Positions 27,439-37,478 of a DNA stretch of 47,361 nucleotides are shown here, piece by piece. Source of the stretch: Moraxella lacunata (lineage in GTDB: Bacteria > Pseudomonadota > Gammaproteobacteria > Pseudomonadales > Moraxellaceae); the NCBI RefSeq assembly GCF_002027545.1, contig NZ_MXAN01000019.1, positions 1 to 47,361 of the forward strand, in the 5' to 3' direction. The position numbers were made by a program, and so were the translations under genes. Within the stretch, counting starts at the first letter, position 1. Every line of letters begins with the position of its first letter. Under the pieces are notes generated by a model. That model did no database searches. It saw only the letters and a program-made list of their open reading frames with translations, and was not told where the DNA came from.

Positions 27439-28749
27439 TTAACTCTGCATGGTGTTGCCTTTGTTCTTGCCTGCCCCAAGCACCCAATTTAGTAGCATTG
27501 CCATAAAAGTCGCCGTACCGATACCCCCCAAATCAAATGAGCCAATCACCAAACCAAAATTACCCGTTCCCAAAATCACACTGACCGCACCCACCATCAG
27601 GTTTTTGTTATCGCTAAAATCCACTTTATTATCAATCCAAATCTTTGCCCCTGCAATGGTAATCAAACCAAATACAACAATGGACGCACCTGTCAGCACA
27701 GGCGTGGGAATGGTCTGGATTAATGCTCCAAATTTTGGTGACAGTCCCAAACAAATGGCAAATACCCCTGCTACCACAAACACGAGCGTAGAGTATACCC
27801 GAGTAATCGCCATAACCCCAATGTTTTCACCATAAGTTGTCATGCCTGTACCGCCCACGCCTGCCGAGAGTGCTGTTGCCACGCCATCGGCGACGAATGC
27901 CCTGCCAAGCTCGGGGGTCAAATTCTCGCCTGTCATCGCCCCCACCGCCTTGATATGTCCCAGATTTTCTGCCACAAGGATAAACGCCACAGGCGCGATG
28001 ATGAGCATGGCATTCATCTCAAAGATGGGGGCATAAAAATTTGGCACACCAAACCAGTTTGCCTGCCCAATCACCCCAAAGTCAATCGGCTTACCAAATC
28101 CCATACCATTGGCGATAATGGCATAAATAACATAAGCCAACATCAACCCCAAAAGAAGCAATAAACGTTTGACAAACCCCCTAGCAAAGACCGCAATCCC
28201 ACTCATACAAAGCACAGTGATAAGCGTCATGGCAAGTTCAAAAGGTTTGCCTGCCACAGATGACACCGTAACAGGGGCAAGGTTTAATCCAATAATCATA
28301 ACCACCGCTCCTGTAACCACAGGGGGCATGAGTTTTTCAATCCAGCGTGTCCCTGTTGCCATGACGATAAAACCAATCAAGGCATAAACCACACCGCAAG
28401 CGATGATGCCACCTAATGCCACGCCCAAATTAGGGTTTGTTCCACTGCCTGTGGCGTGGGCAGTTGCTGCTGCCACAACCCCAATAAAAGCAAAGGACGA
28501 GCCCAGATAGCTTGGCACTCGCCCACCTGTCATGATAAAAAATAAAATGGTACAAATCCCGCTCATCATAATGGCAAGATTGGCATCAAAGCCCATTAAA
28601 ATAGGGGCAAGCACCGTCGCCCCAAACATGGCAAGGACATGCTGAATGCCAAGCATGGCGGTCTGAACAGGGGGTAGGTATTCATTTGTTGCAACAGCAC
28701 TTGTGGCGATGTCGCCTTTGTAGGGGGTAAATTTGGGAAATAATGACAT
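27439..28749 (-). CDS. Uracil/pyrimidine permease, NCS2 family (UraA/RutG-like)
   Basis: The 436-aa protein has the 14-segment NCS2 fold. Diagnostic stretches are GIQHVLAMFGATVLAPILMG near the start, GGRVPSYLGSSFAFIG, the substrate-binding VAENLGHIKAVG with its Glu, and GGTGMTTYGENIGVMAITRV. The sequence is closer to RutG than to E. coli UraA as I recall them, but no rut genes are near, so a general uracil proton symporter is the safe call. AAGGT lies nine nt upstream, and four AT-rich 10-bp repeats lie just beyond. Confidence 0.92.
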   Translation of the reverse strand: MSLFPKFTPYKGDIATSAVATNEYLPPVQTAMLGIQHVLAMFGATVLAPILMGFDANLAIMMSGICTILFFIMTGGRVPSYLGSSFAFIGVVAAATAHATGSGTNPNLGVALGGIIACGVVYALIGFIVMATGTRWIEKLMPPVVTGAVVMIIGLNLAPVTVSSVAGKPFELAMTLITVLCMSGIAVFARGFVKRLLLLLGLMLAYVIYAIIANGMGFGKPIDFGVIGQANWFGVPNFYAPIFEMNAMLIIAPVAFILVAENLGHIKAVGAMTGENLTPELGRAFVADGVATALSAGVGGTGMTTYGENIGVMAITRVYSTLVFVVAGVFAICLGLSPKFGALIQTIPTPVLTGASIVVFGLITIAGAKIWIDNKVDFSDNKNLMVGAVSVILGTGNFGLVIGSFDLGGIGTATFMAMLLNWVLGAGKNKGNTMQS

Positions 28750-28760
28750 GGCTGACCTTA

Positions 28761-28800
28761 TTGTTTTAAATCATTTTAAATTGTTTTAAATTGTCTTAAT
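28761..28800 (-). repeat. Four 10-bp AT-rich tandem repeats upstream of the uracil permease
   Basis: Units TTGTTTTAAA, TCATTTTAAA, TTGTTTTAAA and TTGTCTTAAT follow one another with exact 10-bp spacing, 12 nt ahead of the permease start. A/T tracts in helical phase tend to bend DNA, and repeat number could change by slippage. Confidence 0.8.
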
Positions 28801-28972
28801 TTAAATAACCCCTTTCAATATGACGATTGAAGATGGGGTTTGGGTTTTATGAGACGCAACCAGCCAAGAGCAGGTACACTCTATTCATGCAAAAACACGT
28901 GTTTTTTTAAAATATTTAACATGTAAATTGCGTCATAACAGGCAGTTACGTTTTGGTGTTATCATGATTTTG

Positions 28973-29560
28973 TTATTTTTTTTGGATGAGTAAATCCGTC
29001 TCAGACAGACGCCATCGTCCCTTTTTTTTGCTCACCGAACGACCTTTTAGAGCAGCATTCCCCAAAAGTTTGTGCATAGAATGACTAGAATGGGCATGAC
29101 AAATAGCACACGCCAACCCATCGGCTGCATCTGCCTGCGGTACAACATCAAGGGCAAGCAGACGGCACACCATGGCCGTTACTTGTTCTTTGTCCGCCGC
29201 CCCATAGCCACAGACCGCCTGTTTGATTTGGCGCGCGGTATATTCTGAGACGGTCAAACCCTGTGCACTCAAAGAGGCAATCGCCGCCCCACGAGCCTGC
29301 CCAAGCTTTAAAGCACTGTCAGGATTTGTCGCCATAAACACCTGTTCAATGGCGGAATGTATCGGTTCATCGTAATATTTTTGATAATGCTGGACAATCC
29401 TTGTGATGCCATCAAAAATCTGACCAATACGCACAGGCATGTCCATACTGTCAGTACGTATTGTTCCTGCATCCATGAATGTCAAGCCATCACCCACTGA
29501 ACGCACGATGCCGTAACCTGTCATGCGAGAGCCGGGGTCTATGCCAATGATGAGTGTCAT
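28973..29560 (-). CDS. ruvC: Holliday junction resolvase RuvC
   Basis: The 195-aa endonuclease cuts four-way junctions with RuvAB. Catalytic D8 in IGIDPGSRMTGYG, the Glu of SAIEQVFMA and the late acidic residues of QADAADGLACAICHAH form the RuvC active site. The protein is slightly longer than the E. coli enzyme, with a basic C-terminal tail (KKKGRWRLSE). ruvA and ruvB are not in the window. Confidence 0.96.
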   Translation of the reverse strand: MTLIIGIDPGSRMTGYGIVRSVGDGLTFMDAGTIRTDSMDMPVRIGQIFDGITRIVQHYQKYYDEPIHSAIEQVFMATNPDSALKLGQARGAAIASLSAQGLTVSEYTARQIKQAVCGYGAADKEQVTAMVCRLLALDVVPQADAADGLACAICHAHSSHSMHKLLGNAALKGRSVSKKKGRWRLSETDLLIQKK

Positions 29561-29945
29561 ATTAATGTGGTTTGCCCAGATAAATGTTAAAAATTGTTAC
29601 CTTTGCCATCAAAAAGTTGGCGTTGGTGTAAATATTTGGTATTATTTGATATTAATGAGAGACCTTTGTGCAAACAGTTACAAAAACACAAAAAGTCTAT
29701 TGACTTGATATAATACAGCCAACTTGATATAATACAACCAAATCAGCAACATAGCAAGAGCACAAAACAAATATGGCATTATGTCTATTTAGTTCATAAT
29801 TTTAAACCAATAACAGATATCTAAAACGTATCTGCCTTTTATGTCTACAATGCCATAGACGTTACAAAGGGCAAGCATGCTCTACCCTATCACCATGATT
29901 TGATTTGGTGATATGGATTGGACGGCGTGGTCGCTTCGTTTGACT

Positions 29946-30050
29946 TCCTCCCCGCCCTATCGTTTGGGGATTTCTTCTACAAGACGGTGAAGCCCCACCG
30001 CAAGCCTAAGATAGTGGCAACCGCCCGTACGACACACCGTACATCTTAGG
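29946..30050 (-). ncRNA. Candidate omega-RNA-like scaffold of an IS200/IS605 (TnpB) element
   Basis: Read on the minus strand three hairpins follow each other: CCTAAGAT...ATCTTAGG (30050 to 30005) with an inner GTAC pair, CGGTG/CACCG (30000-29985) and TCCCC/GGGGA (29970-29949). They end next to GAAGTCAAACGA. The run GAAGAAATCCCC...GGCGGGGA resembles the right ends of TnpB elements, where the guide RNA scaffold lies. No matching intact tnpB is on this strand, so it would be an orphan. Expression is untested. Confidence 0.4.
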
Positions 30051-30058
30051 TTCTTATT

Positions 30059-30186
30059 TTAAGCTAATCCTACTGTTAGGATTGTCATAGACACAAATTA
30101 GCTTAAGTGTGTGTTTAAAAACGTCTTACCAGTTAAGTTACTGCGTACTCGCAATTTAGTCTTAACTTAACTGTGGAATGTAAGAC
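30059..30186. repeat. Two long inverted repeats beside the TnpB remnant
   Basis: The first pairs TTAAGCTAAT (30059-30068) with ATTAGCTTAA (30097-30106) and contains an alternative hairpin AATCCTA/TAGGATT. The second pairs an 18-nt arm at 30123-30140 with 30163-30173 plus 30180-30186, interrupted by a 6-nt bulge. Together with 30005-30050 they make three structures in a row. Their origin (element end, MITE or RNA) is unknown. Confidence 0.65.
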
Positions 30187-30201
30187 ATTGAATATAGTGA
30201 G

Positions 30202-30498
30202 ATGAGTATAGCAAAACTTATCGCATTTAACAATTGTCTTATATCCACCGCCCAAAGTCGCAGGTTTACGGCAACGGAGGATAAAGCCAACCAATGGGGC
30301 AAGAGCATCAAAGAATTGGACAGGTTTTATCCAAACTCTAAAACTTGTTCAAATTGCGGTTTTATTATGGCAAAAGAAAACTTGATATTTGCGGTTAGAC
30401 ATTGGATTTGTCCTAGTTGCCATGCCAATCATGACCGTGATATTAATGCAAGTATCAATATTTTAAATCAGGCAGATAAGGTTTTAACTTTATCTTAA
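30202..30498 (+). pseudogene. TnpB (IS200/IS605) C-terminal remnant
   Basis: Only the end of a TnpB RNA-guided nuclease is left. From about 30283 it reads WGKSIKELDRFYPNSKTCSNCG, then the second zinc-ribbon pair CPSCH and the last RuvC acidic motif HDRDINASINIL. The first 27 codons do not look like TnpB. Full TnpB proteins are about 370-400 aa, so the RuvC-I and RuvC-II parts are missing and the product cannot cut DNA. Beyond the stop, CGGTGA/TCACCG (30509-30523) and the region up to AGCGTTGAAGTAGGAA look like the element's right end. Confidence 0.85.
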
Positions 30499-30648
30499 AA
30501 ATAGTTGGCGGTGAGTTTCACCGTGTCAGTCTATGGAGCTTATGTAAGACCCAAGTCAAACGACAAGGGCAACGAGCGTTGAAGTAGGAATTAAACGCTA
30601 AATTTGCCTTTGGGTAGATTTAGGTAGGTTTTAAGGAACGGTAAGGAT

Positions 30649-31215
30649 ATGAACTTGTCTTTTTTTGATAAAAAAAACAAAAAAACGCATGTCACAAACA
30701 CAACAAGTCATACAAACTTGATGCGTGAGGCAGGTTTTACATTGGTAGAGCTGATGGTTACTCTTGGCATTATCGTAATATTGGCGAGCATCGCTGTGCC
30801 TGCGTTTTCATCACAAATTGCCAACATGCGTCTCAATGATGCTGCCAACACCATAATCACCACCCTAAAACAAGCAAAAGCAGACAGCTTCATATTTAGA
30901 AAAAACGTGACGGTAACATTGGATGTGAATAATGGCAGCATCACTCACGACAAACCTGAGTTGGGTAATGCCAATGCAGGCAATACCATCAGCACCCAAT
31001 TAAATGACAAAATTGTCATCAAAATGACAAATAACACAAAACAAACCATCACTTTCACCCCAAAAAAAGACATCAAAGAACTCTCAGACACTGCCACAAC
31101 CACACCCATTAGCATAACACTGTGCCATAAAGGTCAAAAAAGCAACCAACCTGTCATCAATTTGTATGCCAATGGCAATATTCATGTTACCACAAAACAA
31201 GGGGGCTGTGCATAA
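30649..31215 (+). CDS. Type IV minor pilin, FimT/FimU (GspH-like)
   Basis: The 188-aa prepilin has a cleavage site REAG|FTLVELM near residue 29, with E5 of the mature protein present and a hydrophobic helix to about residue 50. A GspH-type globular domain follows, ending in a CHKGQ...GGCA disulfide pair. AAGGA sites upstream support the start at 30649, giving a long leader; an alternative ATG at 30721 would leave only MREAG. It is the first gene of a run whose stops and starts overlap, in the order of the fimU-pilV-pilW-pilX-pilY1-pilE cluster. It helps initiate pilus assembly at the inner membrane. Confidence 0.88.
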   Translation: MNLSFFDKKNKKTHVTNTTSHTNLMREAGFTLVELMVTLGIIVILASIAVPAFSSQIANMRLNDAANTIITTLKQAKADSFIFRKNVTVTLDVNNGSITHDKPELGNANAGNTISTQLNDKIVIKMTNNTKQTITFTPKKDIKELSDTATTTPISITLCHKGQKSNQPVINLYANGNIHVTTKQGGCA

Positions 31216-31784
31216 TGTCCAAATCACCCATTTATAGAGCATCAATCTCTTGCATGCCAAAAGCTCAAAGGGGCATTGGATTGCTTGAAGTGTTGGTGGC
31301 TTTGATTATCTTAGCTTTGGCAATACTTGGGTATGCTGCCATGCAACTTCGTGCCGTACAGACAACAGGTGAATCCATTGACCGCACTCAGGCACTCTCC
31401 ATCATGCAAGCGGTCGGCGAGAAATTGCGTATTAACGAGAACATGGCAAGTAAATACAAAGAACATTTTAACAACCCACGGGGCAAACCAACCAAAATGT
31501 GTGGTCTAGATGGCAAACAGGTAAACAGTTTATGCACATCAACAGAGTTGGTAGCTGCTGAGAGTTATCTGTTAACACAGCAACTTAGCTCACTTGGATT
31601 TGTCATGCGTATTGTTGAGTGTCCGAGCAATAAAAGTTCAAATTCCATCATGAATTCACAGTGTATCATCGCCTCTTGGGCGGATACCGAACCCACTGTT
31701 GGTACAGATGACAATAATGCCTGTTTAAATACCAATGGTGCCTATAACAAGCATGCCTCTTGTATGTTTATGGAAATCAATTAA
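31215..31784 (+). CDS. pilV: Type IV minor pilin PilV
   Basis: The 189-aa prepilin has cleavage at QRG|IGLLEVLVALIILA (about residue 19), with Glu5 preserved. The cysteine-containing globular part (KMCGLDGKQVNSLC, then RIVECPS and SCMFMEIN) is typical of PilV. The start overlaps the last base of the upstream gene. It is thought to be part of the tip/priming complex with PilW, PilX, FimU and PilY1. Confidence 0.88.
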   Translation: MSKSPIYRASISCMPKAQRGIGLLEVLVALIILALAILGYAAMQLRAVQTTGESIDRTQALSIMQAVGEKLRINENMASKYKEHFNNPRGKPTKMCGLDGKQVNSLCTSTELVAAESYLLTQQLSSLGFVMRIVECPSNKSSNSIMNSQCIIASWADTEPTVGTDDNNACLNTNGAYNKHASCMFMEIN

Positions 31785-31833
31785 GCCATCAGCCATGAGA
31801 CCATCAACCATAAAGCCCCTAAGGAACATTGCC

Positions 31834-32884
31834 ATGCAGCCACATCTGCCCACCAATCATTTATCTACCACGTGTAGATTGCATGCCATTACCTATAAGA
31901 ATGCCAATGCTGGATTTACCTTGGTTGAGCTTATGATAGCCATGATATTAGGACTGCTAATATCAGCTGTCGCCTTGAATATTTATTATACCAACGTGGT
32001 ATCCAAAAATACCCAAGAGGCCACAGGCGACATCATCGCAAATATGGCATTTGGTGCAAACAACCTTGTCAGACAAGTACAAAAAGCGAATTCTGGGGCA
32101 ATAAGTGGCGATACCAGTTCACACTTTTTAAACCACAAAACACATCAAGGGGGCATCGTACTCTCTGCTGATAATGTCCATGGTGCCAGCCTACCTACAT
32201 CTTGGTATTCTGCTGCTGCCAAAGGCGACAGTATTACCACCGACAAAAGCGACCAGCTCACCATTCACTATCAAGCAAAAGAGACAAATTGGTTTGACTG
32301 TCAAGGCAGAGCCATCCCCAAAGATTATTATGTCATAGAAAAATACTTTGTCGCCAAAACAGCTGATAGAAGTAACTTGCATTGTAATTCTATCATCTAT
32401 CAATACAACCCCGCTTTGGCATCCAGTAACAGCATCGACCTAAACAGTTATACCGCAACAGATGGCACCAAAGTTACCTGGCGATGGCATCATTTATGTA
32501 CCGGGGGTTGAGTATTTTCGTGTATTGCTTGGCATCACCGACCAAAAAACCATCACAAATACCGATATTAATATGGCATTTACCGCCATTCCTAAAAGTA
32601 CCGAGCTTGATACCATCTTTGGTAGAGATGCCATTATCAATGCAGCAGGTCAGATACAAAGCCCTGAAATACCCAAAAGACGCATCATCAGCCTACAACT
32701 GGGTATGTTAGTGGCAGGCACCAAAAGTGCCAGAACTGAGCCAAAAGACTACCAAATCCTAGACAAAACCATTCCCAGTTCGGTCATTGCAAATACCGCA
32801 ACCAATAAAAAAGGTGATGGCAAAATCCGTGATACCTATATCACTACCATCTTATTAAGAAATGCACGGGGTAATGTCCGATGA
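31834..32884 (+). pseudogene. pilW: Type IV minor pilin PilW, one-base frameshift
   Basis: The first frame, from ATG 31834, has the prepilin signal NAG|FTLVELMIAMILGLLIS and a long globular domain, and stops at 32511 after LCTGG. The second frame continues with LPGDGIIYVPGVEYFRVLLGI to 32884. Removing one base between about 32468 and 32482 joins them into a 349-aa protein, the usual PilW size. There is no long homopolymer at the join, so slippage is a weaker explanation than for pilY1; a sequencing error or a true mutation is likely. The end overlaps the pilX start by 4 nt. Confidence 0.85.
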
Positions 32885-33615
32885 ATCCTATCCACAAGCA
32901 GTCCATAACCTACAAACCCATGAGCCATGAACGTGGGGCGACACTCATCATTGTGATGTTCATGCTTATTTTGATTGCATTGATAGGGGTGATGGTTTTT
33001 AAAAACAGCACCAGCGATCTTAGAATAGCCACTGCATCTCAGATATCTACCTTGCTTTTTCAGGCGAACAGTAACGCCTTTGCCAAAGTAGAAAAAGAAA
33101 ATCACCAAAATCCTGGCGGTTCTTTGGAATACTACATGACACACCCAGGCGATGAGTGGGTAGATACTGAAATCATCTTTTGTGTTGGAGAAGATGACAC
33201 AAAAATCTTTGACAAAGGCACAATCGGCATCCGTAAGCCATCAGATGACCGCATCAGAACAACTGGACACTGTGATGCCAACGACCCCAAAATAAGCGGT
33301 GGACGTATCGTTACTCAGATGGTTTATATTCAGTCCAAACAAGACGCTCTTGAAGCGTTTGGTGGTGAGGTGGCAGGCACATCAAGCAATGACTTAGAGA
33401 CACCCACAGGTCATAACCCAGCCAGTTGTAAGCCATTTAAAGGCTATGCCATCTCACTACTGCCAAGTTATGGTAACGTCAGTGCAGGCGACATCAATGC
33501 ATGTTTGCTCAAAAAAGCCGATGACATCGCCACCTGCTTAAATGAGCTTGGCGTACCAAACAACGTACAAGTACAGACCTATCGCATCGAACCAAAATCA
33601 ATCAAATGTCTATAA
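32881..33615 (+). CDS. pilX: Type IV pilus assembly protein PilX
   Basis: The 244-aa protein has the PilX-type N-terminus ERG|ATLIIVMFMLILIALIG, which lacks Glu5 as is normal for PilX. The extended globular domain has several cysteines. It couples the minor pilins to PilY1. The start overlaps the end of pilW (ATGA), and pilY1 begins 23 nt after its stop. Confidence 0.85.
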   Translation: MNPIHKQSITYKPMSHERGATLIIVMFMLILIALIGVMVFKNSTSDLRIATASQISTLLFQANSNAFAKVEKENHQNPGGSLEYYMTHPGDEWVDTEIIFCVGEDDTKIFDKGTIGIRKPSDDRIRTTGHCDANDPKISGGRIVTQMVYIQSKQDALEAFGGEVAGTSSNDLETPTGHNPASCKPFKGYAISLLPSYGNVSAGDINACLLKKADDIATCLNELGVPNNVQVQTYRIEPKSIKCL

Positions 33616-33638
33616 CACACTCCATAAGGAGAACAACC

Positions 33639-36600
33639 ATGAAATTAACAACCAAATCCCCAACATCAAAAGCCCAGTCATCCAAAAAATGGCTACCAAA
33701 AGCCCTGCTACTGGCACTGATGGGGACACTCGGTGCAAGCATCTATGGGGTGGTGCATGCTGATGACCTTGAGATTTATCAAAGAGGTGGTGGAGGAGAT
33801 GGCTCAGGGGGACCTACAATGATGATCGCCATCACCTTGTCTGCGGCAATGGGCAATGATGATGGGTCTTTTAGGTTAGGCTATAAAAGCAAAGCTTGTA
33901 TAAACAGTCAGTACGGTGGCAGCAAAACCAGCATCACCACTAAGAGCGTAGACTTTTATAGTGCCCCTGGCCAAAAAAATGGTAAAGTAAGTTACACAGA
34001 ACGTTCTTGTAATGGCAAACTAGAACGTGAATCGGTACTCAAAGCGGCTTTTATTAATTTTATGGCAAACCCTTATAAACATATGGGCGGCGTAGATATT
34101 ACTGAGTTTAAAATTGGACTATCTAGCACTTATGGTGGTACAGGTGGTGTGCCCAATGGTGTTGCCATTAATATGCCAGCGGTGTATATGACCCCAGACA
34201 ACCGCAAGAAGCTTATCGCTGAACTAGACAAGCTTAGTGCTTCCCAAGAATCTGCACCACTTAGTCTGTTATATTCAGAAACCATCGGCTATTTGCTTGG
34301 TAAAGACACAAGAGACCCCCATGCCAAAACCGAAGAAAGCTACCGCATCATTGGCTTTAGTACGAAAAGTGGTACTATTAATTTGTGCCATGAACGCGAC
34401 AGATTGGTCAATGCTTTAAAAAATTTCAGCTGCAAACCTGAAAGATCAAATAATGCCGATCTACAAGCAGAACTTAAAAAAGAAAAGAAAACCCAAAGTA
34501 GCACGCTACCAGGCCGTGGTCCAAATATTTATTATTATGCCGTGGTAGAAACCACAAGCAACCCCTACTCTGTTGTGTATGACATGATGCACCCATTAGC
34601 GATAAATAAAGATCCAGCGAAAGGGAAAGTAGGCTATATCTCACCGCTCACCGGTGCTAACCAATGCGGTGCCAATGGGGTGTATTTTTTGACCGATGGG
34701 GCAGGTTACCCTGCTTTGGGGGGGTAACACAACCACTGACACAGGGAAAAATCTCAGCTCAAAGAACCTAATAAATCAAATGCGCCGTGTTACCCATTTT
34801 AATCCTGACAACAGCATGAAGCAACGCTTAATCAAAAATAAGGGCACGCTGATTTATAACGTGGTGGGTGGCTTTTCCAAAGAGCTGCGCAATGTACGCG
34901 TCATCCAAGATGGCAGACAAGTCGATCCTAAGCTGATCGTCGCCATGGTCGGTTATGGCAATACCGTCTTTGCACCTTTTGCCACAATGCAAAAACGTGA
35001 GAGCGAATACACCAACGTAATCACTGGTGAACGTACGCGTGGTCTTCGCTACGACTGCAATAGTGTCAGCGGTGTTGCCAGAGATGCATGCCGTCTTGGT
35101 GAAAAAGGCTATGGCTATGGCGAGGGCGGCTTTTATTATATCGAGCCGGGCGACCCTAATGAGCAAATTGCCGCAAGCTTCTCTGAATTTGCCAAAAGCT
35201 TATCATCCGCTGAGGTCAAGCCAGTATCCACAGGCACCATGGCAATATCTTTGAATGTGCTGTCTGTGGGTAACACCCACGGCTCTGCTTATCTGCCTGT
35301 TTTGGACCCCATCCCCAACCAAAAAACCCTTTGGAATGGTAACCTAAAAAAATACAACATCAAAGACACTACCGTATACAGTGCCAATGACAAGCTGGTG
35401 GTGGACAGAGCAGGATTTTTTAATGAAGATACTTATGATTTTTGGAACAAAGCAAAGCGAGCTGACAAAGCCAAACCACAAGTAGGCGGTGCTTATGACA
35501 ATTTACGTAACAGTCCTAATCGTAACCTATACGTCAATACAGGAGACTCACTGACCAAAGTGAGTGCCAACCAAAACATAGCGGTAGGCTTTACCAAAGT
35601 GATGAATCAGCTTAACAGAGGCACCGATAAAACAGAAGCATCAAAAGGTTTGGTGAAGTTTTTGGGCTATGATGGCAATGTGGTCAATCCCATCACAGAT
35701 GGCATGTCTCTGCCTGGCCGCTACAACAAAGACTTAAAAACACTGGGCGGTGTACTACACTCAACACCACAGCTGATTACTTATTCTCAGGACCAAAATT
35801 ATGTACTCTATGGCTCTATGGATGGGGCATTGCACATGGTAGATGATAAAACAGGTGCTGAGGTGATGACCTTTATCCCCAAAGAGATACTAGACTTACA
35901 AGCCCCAGCACTCTCTGGTGGTACTACTCATCTAGATTCAGACAAAGCCAAACTGCCCCATGGTGTGGACGCCCCATGGAATGTATACGCCTCCTATGGT
36001 ACAGACAGTAATAATAAAGTAACAGCACAAACTGTCATCGCCAGTGGTGGTCTGCGTTTGGGTGGTTCAAGCTACTATGGTCTTAACATTACCAATAAAG
36101 AAAATCCAAAGCTGTTATATACCGTTGGCTCTGACTATGCCAATCTAAACGCAGAGGGTAGATTCACAAATTATGGAGCAACCAGTCTCAATGGTAACCG
36201 GGCATTTAGCCGTATGGGCATGAGCTGGGGCAAGCCAAGCGTGGGCTTTGTACGCTCTGGTGGCAAAACCGTTGCGGTGGACTTTTTGCCTGGTGGTTAT
36301 GACATGCGTTATGAAAATCAATATCACCTTCCAACAGAAGGTGCCCAAGGTAATGCCGTCTATATGGTACAGCTTGGCGAAAAAGACAAAGACACCAAGA
36401 ATGTCAATACCAATAATAGAGGCAAACTACTGTGGTGGGCAAGCCAAACTACAACAAACACAGGCATGAATGCAACAGACTCACGCACTGCCCGTAGCCC
36501 ACATCTTCAAGAAAGCCATGTCGATGGTCTACATCACAGCGTGGTAACACAGGTGCGTGTCCTTGATCGCAACCTTGATGGACTCACTGACCACATTTAT

Positions 36601-37476
36601 TTTGCAGACTTAGGAGGCAGTGTTTGGCGCGCCGACATCAACAACAGCCTAAACAATGACAACTTTAAGGTTGACCGTGTTGTCAGAGTGTTCAATCTAG
36701 GATTAAAAAGAGGCGGCGATGATAAAGCACCAAGAATTTATGAGCGCCCGGTGATAACTTTCACTCGTGAGATTGATGGTAGTATTAATGCCTTGGTAAC
36801 TGTTGGTACAGGGGACAGAAGCCACCCTGTGAGCAATAAACGCAGCAATCCAGATGGCATTTATACCTTTATTGACAGAGATGTAACACGCTCAGATTTA
36901 TTTGATTATAGCAAAGATACCAAGGTGTCTGATGATGACATAAAGCTCATGACCACCGATTTAGATGATAGAGATTTGGTACAGATGCAATTTAACGCCA
37001 ATGATCGCCAAATCAAAACACAAATGAAAGCAAAAGCCAAACAAGGCTGGTTCCTAAACTTTGATAAAGGCGTCAAAATGTTTAACGAACCTGATGCACA
37101 AGCTGGCTACTTATTTGTTAGTACCTATGACCCCAGTCAAAACCAAACACCAAAGAATGCTTGTGCTGCATCTGTTATTGGTACAACCAAGCAGACACTG
37201 ATGTGCTTGCCTTTTGGTAACTGTGCTGCCAACCTAAAAAATCCAAATGACACCATGTGGGGAAGATCTACCACCATAGCAGGGGCGGGAATTGTGGATA
37301 ATATCGTAACCCAGTCCAAATCTAAAACAGATGGACATCTATTTGGTCTGCTATGCACAGGTGCAGATTGCCCCAAAGAAGTCTTTGAGGATAAAGGTAA
37401 TAACTCACCAGATGTCAGAAGAATTGGTTTTGACCTAAGAAAAGACTTTGGCCCAAGAAATTGGTGGGAAAAATAA
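33639..37476 (+). pseudogene. pilY1: PilY1/PilC tip adhesin, frameshifted in a G7 tract
   Basis: The gene encodes the large secreted pilus-tip protein that, with the minor pilins, supports pilus extension, adhesion and calcium-dependent control. Start 33639 has AGGAG upstream and a signal peptide ending VVHA|DDLEIY. The N-terminal part reaches a VWA-like strand, YFLTDG, then stops at 34727. The second frame, open to 37476, has the C-terminal propeller (QNYVLYGSMDGALHMVDDKTG) and an EF-hand-like calcium loop DRNLDGLTD near DLGGSVWRAD. The switch lies at a run of seven G (34718-34724); six G would read GYPALGGNTTTDTG and give 1278 aa. This may be slippage-based on/off switching, as known for neisserial pilC, or an error. 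Confidence 0.9.
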
Positions 37477-37478
37477 CC

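Larger units (their letters stand above)
29936..30563. mobile_element. Degenerate IS200/IS605-family element
   Basis: The limits are set by an 11-bp inverted pair, TCGTTTGACTT (29936-29946) and AAGTCAAACGA (30553-30563), around structured DNA and the TnpB tail. IS200/IS605 elements normally lack terminal inverted repeats and have subterminal hairpins, so the mirrored ends may reflect two remnants lying in opposite directions. True ends may extend to about 30600. No TnpA transposase is present. Confidence 0.55.

Noticed and set aside
28891..28906. Perfect 16-bp palindrome AAAAACACGTGTTTTT downstream of ruvC
   Set aside because: It has no loop, so it is a poor terminator. It could be a protein site, but nothing supports a particular one.
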